64,000 nt of DNA from Mesorhabditis belari (GCA_958450365.1 CAUEEP010000872.1:310001-374000), one strand, 5' to 3'; counted from the stretch's first letter, positions 12,347-24,715 are shown. Numbers and translations: made by a program. Notes: generated by a model not told the origin, from the letters alone.

Positions 12347-12484
12347 AAACTCCTCCGATGCCAATTTGGACACTTTCTTCAATACAAACCTACTTTGGTG
12401 CAAAAAAGATAGAGCTTATTTGATTACATAAGTCTGTAAAATTTGAAAACGATCCGTTTAGCGATTTTCTTTAAAACAATTAAA

Positions 12485-12707
12485 ATACCTTATTCTCTCT
12501 AATAGTAGTGCACCATGAGCGTCGCCTAAATTGCTCGAAATCTCGAAAAGCGCTTATCAGAACCTATCGATGTGGGGTCGGAAAATGTAGCTGACGATGA
12601 GATCTAGTGGAGGATTAGAGTGTTGAGCTTCTGCAAAAGCTTGGAAACCGTAAAATCGTCATCAACTCGGCTCACCGGGGTGCACTACTATTAGAGAAAA
12701 TACGGTA
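12485..12707. mobile_element. small pogo-type MITE, copy 1
   Basis: A 223-bp element with inverted ends CTCTAATAGTAGTGCACC and TACGGTATTTTCTC. A conserved core includes GAACCTATCGATGTGGGGTC. Related copies are at 29632-29822 (in a Capicua intron), 52664-52840 (truncated) and 53067-53286, with one end only at 17033-17057. The CTAATAGTAGTG/ACGGTA ends echo the pogo element at 27.4 kb, which may mobilise them. Confidence 0.75.
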
Positions 12708-13791
12708 AATCCCTCCTAAATAAGCGATTTTTCTGGGTTTTTTGTTCTTTGTGTGATTTCCGAATCAGAGCGATGCTTTAGGAAGAATTTGTACCCAATT
12801 TAAGCATTAATTTTAAGCATTTTGAGTCTTTGTTCAAGTCAATTGATTACCCGACGCATTTTTACAGGTTCAGGCTCAGGATGAGATGAAAGAATGCTTT
12901 TCAATCGGTATATGAAAGTGATTTCAACGATTTCTTTTGCTAACTGACTTTTCTTCGCTAAATTTACTACAATTCTTAGAATTCGACAACAATTTGGTAA
13001 CATGGATTCATTCTTTTTCAGAAAATTCTTTCATCAAGCTCAATCATGCTTATTTATAAAGAAATTCAGAGAAAAAGCTCTCGCTTTCGATGAAATGAAT
13101 GGCCAAATTGACGCCTTCAGATTCTCCTTTCACTCAAAGCTTTTGGCTATTTCCTTTTTGCGGTATTCAAACATGTGACCCATAATTTGGATTTAAAAAA
13201 GCTAAATTTTGAAATAAATATTTGGTGGAGAAGATTGATTGAGCTAATGTTTAGCTGGGTTGGCTCTGGATTGGCTTGGTTTACATTGTGAAACTCTAGT
13301 GCCCTTAGCTCTTGTTTCATTGGCTTTTCTTGCAGTTGGGATCATAAAAAGCTATTGTTTATGTCATTGATTGAGCTAATGTTTAGCTGGGTTGGCTCTG
13401 GATTGGCCTGGTTTACATTGTGAAACTTTAGTGCACTTAGCTTTTGTTTCATTGACTTTTCTCGGACTTTTGACCTTATCATAAAAAGCACAAAAATAGT
13501 GAATTGTGCCAGAAAGGAGTTTCGATTTCTGTGCGCAAAGTAAAACCGACTTTTCCCTTTTTCCTTAAACTTGTAACGCTAAAGTGTGATTTGTTGCTCA
13601 AGTGATTGCTCTTGTGACTTGTAATAACCAGTAAAGAGCCAGACACTCTGGAAAAAGTGGGTTTTAAAAATGATGACTGAGTCAAAAAAAGATCTAGTTT
13701 GTATCATTCAAAAGCTAAATCTTTTGAAAACGTTTGGTTACTTAGTTGACAATCTAAAAGCAGTTGAATAGAAGCATGAAAGCTACAAAAG

Positions 13792-14062
13792 TTGATCTAA
13801 GCCCGACATTTGATCTAAGCAAAGCATTTGATCTAAGCCCGGCATTTGATCTCAGCAAAGCATTTGATCTAAGCCTAGCATTTGATCTAAGCCTAGCGTT
13901 TGATCTAAGCCTAGCGTTTGATCTAAGCCCGACATTTGATCTAAGCCCAGCATTTGATCTAAGCAAAGCATTTGATCTAAGCCTAGCATTTGATCTAAGC
14001 CTAGCGTTTGATCTAAGCCCAGCATTTGATCTAAGCAAAGCATTTGATCTAAGCATTTGGTA
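13792..14062. repeat. 18-bp minisatellite
   Basis: Unit GATCTAAGCCTAGCATTT, about 15 copies with variable centre. It is open in several frames on both strands only because the period is a multiple of 3. Confidence 0.9.
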
Positions 14063-15011
14063 CAAAGTGCATTTTAACAGATTTTCAAATCTACCATTAT
14101 TTAATGAATCCTTTATCCACCATCAGACACTGCAACAATCCAAAGGAACTTAAAAAGTTTCTTTCTGAAGTGTATAGACAATAAAAAAAGATGTAAAGAC
14201 TATAAGATCTTCATTTTTTATTCAATTATCAACTAAATCTCTTCTGGGATTTGATTTAGTTAGTCAGAAAGCCTTAATTCCTGTACGATCCTTTGTACGG
14301 TCATTTTAAAATATCATCTCCAAGCTTATCCTCCAGTTTCTGAAACTCAAAGCAAAGCAAAGCTCAAAGCAAAGCTTGACTTTAGTTTCCTTTTGTCATT
14401 GAGTTTGATATACTCAAGTGCGCTAAATTATTCTTAAAAGTTTGACTTCAGGAAAGCTAGATCTTTTCAATGGTGCAAAGCGTACTTTATGTAACGTTTG
14501 TACAATCAATTTGTAGTGAAAAAGTTTATTTACTTAGTAGCCAACCTCAGAAACCTCGTAGCCTAACTTTTTGTCAATACAAAATGCAAAATTCTCGCAA
14601 ATCCTTGAAATCTTCAAAATCATGCATCCAAAGATTATCCCAAGCTTTGGCGGGCATATTTTGATGGAAATTAATCCTCAAAATTTCCCCCCAACCATAG
14701 AATCGCTTCAAGTTTTGTACCCATTGAGCCATGACTCAAAAAGAACCATAATATTTTTGTTATTTCTTTCAACTTTCCAATCGCGAATTCCTTCCGATTG
14801 AATGTTTCGTATTGACGAGAAATTCGTGTAAACTTCGATCAATCCGCACATTTATCCTTGGATGAGCTTATTATTGAGCTTATTATGTGATTTTTGATAA
14901 ATTTTGCAATTTTGGCTTTTGATTTCTATCTGAATGCCGTCAATTTCTTATAAACAAGTCTTTCTGAAGTGAATTTTTTGATTTTCATCAATTTGAATGA
15001 GTAATTCAACT

Positions 15012-15250
15012 TGATTCCTGATTCAAGTCTAACTTGATTCCTGTTTCAAGTCTAACTTCATTCCTGTTTCAAGTCTAACTTGATTCCTGATTCAAGTCTA
15101 ACTTGATTCCTGATTCAAGTCTAACTTGGTTGCTGTTTCAAGTCTAACTTGATTCCTGATTCAAATCTAACTTGATTCCTGATTCAAATCTAACTTGATT
15201 CCTGATTCAAGTCTAACTTGATTCCTGATTCAAGTCTAACTTGATTTGAT
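15012..15250. repeat. 23-bp minisatellite
   Basis: Units of TTGATTCCTGATTC, then AAGTCTAAC, about 10 copies. Confidence 0.85.
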
Positions 15251-15477
15251 TGAATCACACAGTCCTAGAGAGTCTCGATGCTTTTCTCGCAGTTTGGTCG
15301 AAAAAATCTAGCAGTAAGCACAAATTAAGGCAAGAAATTCGTGCTTACTAGGGAACGGCTCAAACCTAGCAACGATTTCCAGAAGCCCTATTTAGCTTCT
15401 TACTATTTGTAGCCACCTTAGAATATTTAAACATTGATTTTAGTGCTTTAACAAAAAAAGCTTTTGGTTTTGGTAGC

Positions 15478-15600
15478 GAGTGGATTCGAACCAGGGAGGC
15501 CAAGCGGGGATGGGGGCGCGGTGATGGGGATGTGAGATGGGGCGCGGCGCGGGCCGAGCGTACTATCCGCTACACCATTTGGTCACAGCTCCGGAGAGGG
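15478..15600 (-). repeat. tRNA-derived repeat (SINE-like)
   Basis: On the minus strand a box-A-like GGTGTAGCGGATAGTACGC and a box-B GGTTCGAATCC are separated by a GC-rich insert, too far apart for a functional tRNA. A related body follows to about 15960, where two copies share CTTTCG-TTCCAAAAGGAAACCAC. Confidence 0.55.
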
Positions 15601-16267
15601 TAAATCGGCCCCATAACGCGGTGGCGCTTTCGGGAGGGTTTTTCACCGCTTCTTCTTTTTCTTTCGTTTCCAAAAGGAAACCACTCTATAGCAGACCACT
15701 CTATACCAGAGTCTATACCAGAGTCGTTTGCCAGATGCCAGCGATTACGCACACAAAGAACACTTTGCCAGTCATTTAGCTAAGCACCTTGCCCCTCGTG
15801 AGGGTTAAGCACTCATCGTTTCTTCTCTTTCTTTCGGTTCCAAAAGGAAACCACCACTTTATACTAGGGTCGTTTGCCAGATGGTGAGCAATTACGCGCG
15901 CGCAAAGAACGCTTTGCCAGTCATTTATCGGGATTTTTCTTTTGCTTTGTAGATGGCGCAAAAAGACGATATTGAGCTGGAAATTTGTACTCGGGGGTTT
16001 TCGGGGTCCAGGAATCGATTGGAGCTATTCATTTCTACAAAAAGCATCATCAAAAAGCTAGATTACTATACCTATCTGCTGATAACTTGGTTTTAGAGAT
16101 AATTCGAGCCCTCCTTTATCTATCATCGCATGAAAAAACATTAAAACCGACAAGATTTTCTATTTTTTCATTGAAGAATTTGAAATTCTGTTTCTAATTG
16201 AACATTTATTCTGATTTATCTTTATTTAGTGAAGCAGAATTGTTAAAATTGCATTATCCTTCAAATC

Positions 16268-16489
16268 TTATTTCCATTTAGCGAAAAAAAATTGATTCAA
16301 CTCAAAAAAGACTTTCCAAATTTCCAAATTTCCAAATTTCTTCAAGAATTCATTCAAATCTCTCAAAATTTTGCGGATTTCACTTTTTTTCGATCTCATC
16401 ATTCAAAACATTCCTATCAAGAGATCAAAAAATTAAAACATCTCAAGGAAAAAGTCTTTTCAATTTTCTTTGAATCAAACAAAATATGA
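16268..16489 (+). CDS. candidate terminal exons, unidentified gene
   Basis: After TTTAG at 16281, an open segment with the look of an amphipathic helix reads LIQLKKDFPNFQISKFLQEF, then NFADFTFF, then YQEIKKLKHLKEKVFSIFFE, and ends in TGA at 16489. Just upstream (15985-16197) another open segment reads HHQKARLLYLSADNLVLEII and then LLYLSSHEKT. Both look like real protein rather than repeat, but the joins between them do not resolve and I recognise no family. They may be exons of one + strand gene covering about 15.98-16.49 kb, or remnants of one. Confidence 0.3.
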   Translation, partial: LFPFSEKKLIQLKKDFPNFQISKFLQEFIQISQNFADFTFFRSHHSKHSYQEIKKLKHLKEKVFSIFFESNKI

Positions 16490-16732
16490 ATTCACGAGAA
16501 AATAATCGAGAAAACAATTGATCGACTTCTGGGTAGCCAAAAGAAGAAGAAGAAGAAAAAAAACTCCCCAAACAATCAGATAATCCGTGTGTTTATCTAG
16601 AAATTCTTTTCTTTTTCTTTTCTTTTTCTTCATTAGTCTTCTATGGAATAAAGAATCAGCAAAATCCGCAAACAATTAGCGTTTTTCACTCTCAATCACA
16701 AAATTAGCGAGATAAATTCGAGATTTGGCAAA

Positions 16733-17396
16733 AATTGGCAAGAATTTTATCCATCTATTCGTCAGATAGCGGATTATAGCCACTGGATATTGGATGACTT
16801 GCTCATTTGGAATATAATTTGTGCTCAAAAGATAGAAATTTGGGTTAACTTTTGACAAATCTTGTTTCGGCCGATTTTACCCGCCTTTATCACACTTTGA
16901 CTGGCCGCAACGATGGCCAACGATGGCTAAGAGCCTTGTATCTTAGTTGAAGACTAGCCTCCTCTTCGGGAGGTTAGTCGAGAGATCAAGGGTTCAATCC
17001 CGCCGGCTAGATCATTGGCTTTTCCCATATACCGTATTCTCGCTAATAGTAGTGCACCCATCGGTTTTTGGCACGAATCTTATCTATCTATTCGTCAGAT
17101 ATCGGATTATAGCCACTGGATATTGGATGACTCTCTCATTTGGAATGTAATTTGTGCTTAAAAGATAGAAAGTTGAATTTGAATTTGAAAGAATTTGGGT
17201 TAACTTTTGACAAATCTTGTTTCGGCCGACTTAAACCGACTTTTTCCACACTTTGACTGGCCGCAACGATGGCCTTATATCTTGTATCCCCAACGATGAC
17301 CAACAATGGCTAAGAGCCTTGTATCTTAGTCGGGAGGTTGGTCGAGAGGTCAAGGGTTCAATCCCGCCGTCTAGATTATTGACTCTTCCCATATAT
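16733..17396 (+). repeat. two tandem tRNA-derived repeats (SINE-like)
   Basis: Copies at about 16733-17030 and 17074-17396 share GTTAACTTTTGACAAATCTT, GGCTAAGAGCCTTGTATCTT and a tRNA-like tail with AAGGGTTCAATCCCGCCG (T-arm). A pogo-MITE end lies between them at 17033. Confidence 0.65.
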
Positions 17397-17414
17397 ATGC
17401 GGTTTTTTCTTCTT

Positions 17415-17571
17415 TACATTTAGAGCATACTAGGGAGAGGCTTACTTTTAATCTAATGACTTTAAATGATTTTAAATGATCCCAAGATTCATCGCCAACT
17501 TCAACGAGCTCTTCTTGACGTTCTTTTTCGAATAATAATAATGAACCTTCTTCTTCATTTCTTTCCTTCAA
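17415..17571 (-). CDS. candidate exon, unidentified
   Basis: On the minus strand an open acidic segment reads SLLLFEKERQEELVEVGDES, then WDHLKSFKVIRLK, and meets a strong GTAAGC donor. Composition and the donor suggest an exon. No partner exon was found, and the flanks are tRNA-derived repeats. Unrecognised family. Confidence 0.3.
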
Positions 17572-17734
17572 TCTTTCTTCATTCCTTCAATCATTCCAGT
17601 CAACTTGATTTCCACACGAGTGGGTTCATTGATCAGAATTCCAAAAGCTTAGACTAGCATGCTAACAACCACAGCTGGCTTGACTGGTACTAGCTGACAG
17701 CTGGCTTGACTGGTACTAGCTGACAGCTGGCTTG

Positions 17735-17815
17735 ACTTGACCGGATTCGAACCATGGCCGTTTGCCTATGAATCCACTACGTTACCTCAACACCACTGAT
17801 GAAGTGTTTCCTTCG
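17735..17815 (-). repeat. tRNA-like sequence
   Basis: The minus strand carries CATGGTTCGAATCCGGTCAA (box B/T-arm) after AACGTAGTGGATTCATAGG. No full cloverleaf was found. Probably a tRNA-derived repeat. Confidence 0.4.
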
Positions 17816-18474
17816 CTAGAGAGCGCTGTAAACTTTAATGCAAAAACGCAAAGTACAAGAACTTTGACGCCAAATATTTGGGGATTCAGACGACGGAAAA
17901 ACTAAAAACAGATTTGGCTTCCCGGTGCCAAACTCTACCAGGGTACCATTCTATCGGCTTAAACTCTACGTTAAGTTCGTTCTAGTTCGGGATCAACTTA
18001 ACGTAGGGTCTCCCTAGCTCAGGTTTATGCTTTTGTCTTGTTTGTACCACATTATTCGTGTGAATAAATGTATTTTTTAAAGATTTCAAGTCTTAAACTT
18101 TGATTTAAAGGCTAAAGCGGCTCAGAACGGCTTATTCTCACTGTTAGGTTGACAATTTAGCATCTAAATTAACATTTATCCTGTTTCGCATTCATTCTTA
18201 TCTGTTTCTGTCTCCGTTTTCTTGTTTTTCTACAATTTTGCACCTATTTTCTCCAATTTCAATTCCAATTCCAAATCCAATTCCAATTTTATTGCACAGC
18301 TTTTTGTAGTAACAAAATTTGATTCTTTTGTTGTTGTCTGTTGTTTTTTAAAGATTTAAACTCTTTATCATTACTTATTTCAGCCGCAAACACCCCGAGC
18401 TTCACAAAAAACACTGAGTCAGCCGATTGTAACGCCTCAACGTCTTCAGTGAGTTTTGAAAATGTTTAATGTAC

Positions 18475-18955
18475 AATATTCTAGAGTTCGGCAAACAAAA
18501 CTAAAACCAAAACAGACCAAAACCAAAACCAAAACCAAAACAGACCAAAACCAAAACCAAAACCAAAATAGACCAAAACCAAAACCAAAACAGACCGAAA
18601 CAAACCAAAACAAACCAAAACAAACCAAAACTCAATTTGCATATAAATTAAGATGTAAATTTAAAATTGTAAAATGCAAATTTGCCTTTCACTTTTTCTC
18701 ACTCCCCAAAATCTCGCGGCCGAAAAAAGGACCAAAACACGACCTCGAAATTTCGAAACAAAAAATGGCCTATGGGATAGATTTTTGGACGCTGATTTCA
18801 AATCTGCAAACAGATTTTCGCTAGCTCCTCCCAATCAAGAGATATTGGCGAGTTTTGGTTAGTTTTGGTTTGGGTTTTGGTTAGTTTTGGTCTGTTTTGG
18901 TTTGTTTTGGTTTTGGTTTTGGTTTTGAGTTTTGTTTTCCGAAGTCTACAATATT
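18475..18955. repeat. inverted-repeat element with AAAACC arrays in both arms
   Basis: The outer ends AATATTCTAGAGTTCGG and CCGAAGTCTACAATATT pair. Inside them an AAAACC/AAAACAGACC array (18495-18632) faces a GGTTTT array (18855-18935). Confidence 0.65.
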
Positions 18956-18999
18956 CCTATTTTAAGATTATTAAATCAGTTGAATCGTTCAATTATCTT

Positions 19000-21000
19000 A
19001 TTTTTAAGAATATCAAATCAAAATATAATAGGAATTGATCACAAACTATAAAAAGAGTCCCAGAAAAAGAGTCAAAGGAGACTCCGAATATTCAATCTTT
19101 GATTGCCCACTCTCTGATCGCCCCAAAATTCGGAAAAGTCACGAAAACTTAATTTACTGTTTAGATTTACTTTTATAAACTGTTTATAGATAGATTTGAA
19201 TGAAAGAAAAGTCTAAAAATTACTCAAAATTAATCTTTTTTTAACAAAAAAAAACGGAATCCATTCATTTCCAAGAAAAGTCGCTTTTTCCATTCATCTC
19301 TTTCAGCCCCATTTACGTAGCGAAATCAAATTTTTCGGCAAACATTCGCCTTCGAATTCTTTTCATTATTTTATTTGAATTTCTTTGTTTGCTGGATGTT
19401 TTGCGGGGAATTAAGAAAAGAAAAAGTTGGCCAGAAAAAGCGAGCAGAAAAAGTTTTGGACTCGAAAAGTCATTTGGAATCTAAATCACGTGAGAACTTT
19501 ATCCAAAGTACAATAAAATAATGATTGCTAGATGAAATAAGCAGCTATTCTTAAGGCTTAAAGCCTAAAGCAGCTATTCTTAAGGCTTAAAGCTTAAAGC
19601 AGCTATTCTTAGCTTTTAAATGGATTTGTAAGAAATGTATTTATACTTTGATCTTTATAATTTCTTGTGAGACCGGTGCGGTTTAATGGTAAATTTCTTG
19701 AAAACGCACAAGTCCAAGTACAAGTCCAGGTTTGAAGTGCAAAGAGTCAAAAACGATGAGACAATGGAACGATGAAGCACTCAAAAACGATGAAAAGTTC
19801 CAATTTAAGCACTTTTTCTCACAGAAATCTATTTTGGTTTCAGAAGAAAAAAGATAGTGAATGAAAAGTTGGGTAGCTAGCTAGAGCTAGAGAAATTTTC
19901 AGAGAAATTGGTTCAGCCGATTTCATTTTACAGGATGACCAAGAATTACCGCAACAACTTTTTGGAAAAGTAGCTGGGAAATGTCTAATTTATTTCAAAA
20001 GTGTCAATTGTTATATAGCGAATTGAAGCCCCTAATCTTGACCTCATTTCTCTACTGAAAATTCCACAATCAAAGTTATGCAGCTCATTTTACAAGCTGT
20101 CGAACGAGCTCTAGTCGACCTCTCTCTCTGGAGTTTTTTGATGATTTTCTTTATCATTTTTGATGATTTAAACGGTCAGAAAAATTTCCCACCTATTTAT
20201 CATTAAAAAATTGAATGTAAAAATAGAATTTAATGATATTTAATAACAATAAGAATAAATTGAGCTCTTTAAACGTTCATAAACAAAACTTGAATTGATT
20301 TGGTCTATTTGGAAGTCTATTTGGAAGTCCAAAGGAAGAAGTTGAAGAAGTTGAAGGAGTTTTTTTGATTTCTAACTTGCATTTATACAGTACTGGACAA
20401 TGAAATATGATATTTGAAAAACGATCGTCACTTTCGCGCGTCTGTAACTCCCTTGTCTTTGAGTTTAAACTATTAGTGTTATACATTTTCTGAAAGCCCT
20501 TTTCAAGGGCTACACAATGGTAATATTAATATTTAGGAATACGGTAAAGACATGTTTATGTTTAGAAATGAGAATCCCTTCCCGCTTCCATTCAATAATC
20601 CATTCAAATTCATTCAAATCCATTCAAATCCATTCAAACCTTTATAAGCTCCTAGTAGACGCGAAAAAAAGGTGATCAGATGAAAAAAAGACGGATTCTC
20701 AGCATCTGATTTACAAAACTAGAAAAACTTATGTGGAAACACTGCCATTCCTAAATCCCTTGCTTCAATTACACCAAAAATCACGAGAAATTTCAAGGAT
20801 TAGCAAGGAATCGTACCAGAAAACAGGAAAATATTTTTTTGAGTTAATTAGGAGAGAGTAAAACGTGGAATCCGGTGAATCAGTGCTAAGAATAACAAGA
20901 ATTTGAATTTTTTAACATGACAATCTGAGCGGAAAGGGGAACAGCTTTTGCTTTTGAACCAGCTTTTGAACAAACAAGCTTTTGAAAGAGCAAAAAGTTA
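19000..21000. other. no gene seen; minor repeats
   Basis: It holds a 30-bp repeat with GGCTTAAAGC (19545-19620), a diverged MITE K copy (19730-20090) and the half MITE J. Frames are short and show no family motifs. Confidence 0.5.
20385..20545. mobile_element. half copy of foldback MITE J
   Basis: Shares ACAATGAAATATGATATTTG, then GTCTGTAACTCCCTTGTCTT and the centre CTTTTCAAGGGCTACACAAT with the complete copy at 38.8 kb. The second arm is missing. Confidence 0.65.
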
Positions 21001-21410
21001 GGTATCTAGAAATTTCTTGGATAAATTATTCATTTATCGATTTAGATTAGATCTAAGCTTTGATCACTATACTTTAGCTTATCTAGCTTCTTCTAAATCA
21101 ACTTCAATTCAAGAATTCGTCTCTTTTAGCCCCGAAAATTGTCTCCCCGAATTTTCCACCTCATTGAGTGTCCTCAAGTTAGGTATCTAACTACCTAGCG
21201 TCCTGAAGTTAGGTATCTAACTACCTAGCGTCCTGAAGTTAGGTATCTAACTACCTAGTGTCCTCAAGTTAGGTATTCATGGATAAATTATTCACTTATC
21301 GATTTAAATTAGATCTAAGCTTTGGTCACTATACTTTAGCTTATCTAGCTTCTTCTAAATCAACTTCAATTCAAGAATTCGTCTCTTTTAGCCCCGAAAA
21401 TTGTCTCTTT
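21001..21410. repeat. direct duplication flanking a 30-bp repeat
   Basis: The block with GATTTAGATTAGATCTAAGC, then CAAGAATTCGTCTCTTTTAG, appears at 21015-21150 and 21278-21405. Between them lie about 3.5 units containing AAGTTAGGTATCTAACTACC. Confidence 0.75.
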
Positions 21411-21749
21411 TATCTTTTGTTTCAATTGAAAGCTTAAGAATCCAGGAAATCTATTGAAAATGGAAGCTTGCCAGATTTTGCGTGCATTTTCCCCCGTCCA
21501 TTAGCGTTTTCCTTTGTTTTTATTTTTTCCGAGTCGCGTCTGTACAAAAATCTTGTGGCTTTTCTTGTTTTTGAAAGCAATTTTAGCGAGATTCTTTCAA
21601 AATAATGGATTAGTGCTGGAGATGATGACAAATATTGATTATTTTTAGCTTCAGGGAAATCTTGAATGCTTTAGTGGATGGGGGAATTGATACAACGGTG
21701 CGGCACTTACACTTTTTGACTCTTTGCCGCACAGAAAGGATTTTCAGTA

Positions 21750-22012
21750 GACTACAAGCTAGAAAACCAGGTTACAAAGCCAAACTACAAGGCTACAAAC
21801 TAGAAAGCCAGGCTACAAGCTACAAAGCCAGGCTACAAGGCTACAAACTAGAAAGCCAGGCTACAAGGCTACAAACTAGAAAGCCAGGCTACAAACTAGA
21901 AAGCCAAGCTACAAGGCTAAACTACAAGGCTACAAACTAGAAAGCCAGGCTACAAAGCCAAACTACAATGCTCCAAGCTACAAAGCCAGGCTACAAGGCC
22001 AAACTACAAACC
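21750..22012. repeat. complex minisatellite of CTACAAACTAGAAAGCCAGG units
   Basis: Irregular nested units of GGCTACAA and CTAGAAAGCCAGG. It directly precedes a foldback MITE. Confidence 0.8.
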
Positions 22013-22022
22013 CTTGTAAAAA

Positions 22023-22316
22023 CGCGCAGAATAGTTATTTTTACAAACATTTGTTATGCAAGAATTGAGCAAACTTTCGGCTTTTGAATGACACCAAATG
22101 CAAGCCAATCCATTATATTTACTCCAGAAACAAACCGTTTATAGCTATTTGTCAGATTTGTAGTCTCATTCCATGGACTACAAATCTGACAAAAAACGTT
22201 ATATCTTAGCTCATGATTTGGCCTGTTTTTGATGTCATTCGAAAGCCGAAAGTTTGCTCAATTCTTTCGTAACAAATGTCTGCGAAAATATCGATTCTGC
22301 GCGTTTTTACAACGGT
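22023..22316. mobile_element. foldback MITE
   Basis: The outer arms (GCGCAGAAT, then GAATTGAGCAAACTTTCGGC, and the complement) enclose a second tight hairpin whose stem begins TTGTCAGATTTGTAGTC. About 294 bp. Confidence 0.7.
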
Positions 22317-23129
22317 TTATAGTTTGGCTTGGTAGTTTGTAGGCTTCTATGACTAATTTGCAGTCAAAAGTTCAGTATTTGATTATCTAGTCAGGTTCTA
22401 TCTGTAGTTTTTAAAGTTTTCAAAGACTTAAGTCTTATTAGCTCTTGAATTTGATTTTACAAGCACAGTTTATTTCAAATCACTGTCTGCTGCTTCTACA
22501 GATTGATTTTCCTTCAAATAACTCGTTTTCTAAAACTCATTTCTTTCAAAAACTATCGTAGTCTTGCAGTGAGTCTCTTTAACCTATTTCTAGCTATTTC
22601 TCTACGGATTTACGTTGAATACCGAAAGATCTATTGAATAAAACAATTGAATTTATTGAATCTACAGCTAAAGGCAAAGTTTTTTAGAAGTTGCTATGCT
22701 TTAGAAAACGAAAAGTAACTGCTCTACCAGCTTGTAACACATTCCAAATATTCAAATCTCACCGATCCCCTTTCACACTTTGACGCCCATCTCAATAACA
22801 TTCTTATTCATTATTTGCAAATATCTCAATTCTGATTTTCGGACCATCTTTCATCTCAATTCTCACTTCATTTTTTTTTCCACACTCCCCAATGATGGCC
22901 AGCGATTTAGGTGATATCGAAATGAATCATCCGCTTTTGCTTCCCTTCCCATTTCCCCTCGATTCTTTGAGAGAAAAACAATTTCTGCCCTTTCTTTCTC
23001 TTCATTTCCATACAATCACAATCACAATCGTACAAAATTTTAAAGATCAATCGTTTTTCATTGAAAGTTTCTCATTCAATTAAGTTCATTTAGGAGGATC
23101 CTTCATGATTCAAGCTCAAATGTCAAACT

Positions 23130-23535
23130 AATAGATTCAGGCTTGATAGCAGGCTTGACAGTAGGCTTGATAGGAGGCTTGATAGCAGGCTTGACAACAG
23201 GCTTGACAGCTTGATCGATGTAAAGTCCTAGACTTCTAATTAGCCTGGGAGAATGTCAAGCTAATAGATTCAGCCCTGGCTTGGCAGTAGGCTTGACAGT
23301 AGGCTTGACAGTAGGCTTGACAGCAGGCTCGACAGTAGGCTTGACAGTAGGCTTGATAGCAGGCTTGATAGCAGGCTTGACAGCAAGCTTGATAGCAGGC
23401 TTGTTAGCAGGCTTGATAGTAGGCTTGATAGCAGGCTTGATAGCAGGCTTGTTAGGAGGCTTGATAGCAAGCTTGACAGTAGGCTTGATAGCAGGCTTGA
23501 TAGCAGGCTTGACACCTTGATCCATGTAAAGTCCT
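23130..23535. repeat. two sister arrays of a 12-bp minisatellite
   Basis: Arrays at 23130-23215 (about 6 units) and 23277-23517 (about 20 units) of AGGCTTGATAGC. Each is followed by the same flank (TGTAAAGTCCTAGAC), so the pair differs mainly in copy number. Confidence 0.85.
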
Positions 23536-24089
23536 AGACCTCCAATTAGCCTGGCAGAAGCCGGGTCTGCATCTTTCGTCTTTCAAATTTTACACCCTAC
23601 TTCCTATTCGAATTTCCTAGAATATGAAAGAGGATTCACTGTTAGACTTTCCTTTAACTATAAGCTTTTCTTTAAGAACAAATCTATGTAGATTTACTCA
23701 TTGATCTGCTAAGATTATTCTTTGAATTTGTTTGAATCTTTAAATTTTCCCCGGAAGTCGTTCTATTTTGTGAAAAAATTGAGTACCAAATCCCTTTCTT
23801 TTTCCCTGAAGGTCCACTCAAGCGACTCAAAAACACTAATCCAATCGAGAAAATAATAATCTCTGAATCGATTCGCTAAACGAAAAAGACAATGTTTCAT
23901 TTTCACTTTGTTCAAAGGAGTTTTCTGATTGTATCCTTTGTAAATCCTTGTTTCTACTTTGTTCTAAATAAAGAGTAGCCATCTTGCTTTGAAATTACGA
24001 CTCAAATTGATAGCATAGATATGTAAAGAACTAAGAATAAGTATTCTTTGTTCAGCTTTTGAATTTAATTTCAATGTTTCCAATTCCAG

Positions 24090-24167
24090 AGATCCTCTGA
24101 GACGTCGAGTGGATCGCCAGCGATGGCCGGCCTCTTGCCGCCACTCAAAAATATGGGACCAACAGTG
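24090..24167 (+). CDS. candidate upstream Capicua exon
   Basis: The segment between ATTCCAG and GTGAGT is open in phase 0 and reads SSETSSGSPAMAGLLPPLKN in part. That Ser/Pro-rich composition suits the N-terminal part of a Capicua protein. It ends in phase 0, while the next assigned exon (26189) needs one base from its predecessor. So either a small exon lies between them or this exon belongs to another transcript. A nearby acidic stretch at about 24314-24352 (GEVDEDDVEMENE) could belong to such an exon but has no usable donor. Inference only. Confidence 0.4.
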
Positions 24168-24629
24168 GTGAGTAGAATGTTTTCCTCAAGTAATGCGTTT
24201 TCTAAAATGCATCTATTTGAGGAAAGTACCGTAGTCAAACCTGTTAATTTACATTGAATCCGTCCAATTTGTGGTATGATTCGATGAGGTATCACAAGGC
24301 TCACAGGAGAAGTTGATGAGGATGATGTGGAGATGGAAAATGAGACCTAGACCATTAGATGCAGAATTTTTCGCTCATTCCGATGATGTATTTAGTTTTT
24401 GTGCAATCAATGGTAATTTAGAAACTACAGAACATTTAATGTATTGGGAAAGTTTTCGAAAATTTTACTTTCTGGGAATTCGCCTCCCCTCAGGGTAACG
24501 GTTCACCCGTGACGCCATTTTTGACTGTTTGACCTTGGAATATTGGTATTTATTCTTTGCCAGGTAAAGCACGATTACGTATGCACACAGGGAACACATT
24601 GAGGTTTTTCAAAAAAAACAAAAGAAAGA

Positions 24630-24715
24630 AACAGCAGGAGGATTCGAACCTGCGAGCAATGGGCTCGTCCGCGGTCACTCTATCACTCAGCACCAGCCAC
24701 TACCATGGCCCCCTG
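24630..24715 (-). repeat. tRNA-like sequence
   Basis: The minus strand contains CGCAGGTTCGAATCCTCCTG (T-arm/box B) and GGTGCTGAGTGATAGAGTGA in the D-arm position. The acceptor ends do not pair well. Probably a tRNA pseudogene or SINE head. Confidence 0.35.

Noticed and set aside
12002..12431. Arg-Leu, Pro-Glu and Ser-Leu repeat ORFs of 120-133 aa on both strands
   Set aside because: All come from the hexamer array; a period divisible by 3 keeps every frame open.
13754..14153. LSPAFD- and GLRSNA-type repeat proteins
   Set aside because: Translation of an 18-bp minisatellite, open on both strands; no flanking coding signal.
23256..23525. PAIKPTVK, SLLSSLL and GLIAGLT repeat proteins
   Set aside because: Translation of a 12-bp minisatellite in three frames; likewise the LDSFL repeat at 7314-7520.
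24313..24498. 61-aa ORF as a separate gene
   Set aside because: No domain; the overlapping acidic frame looks more natural but lacks a donor, so neither is called.
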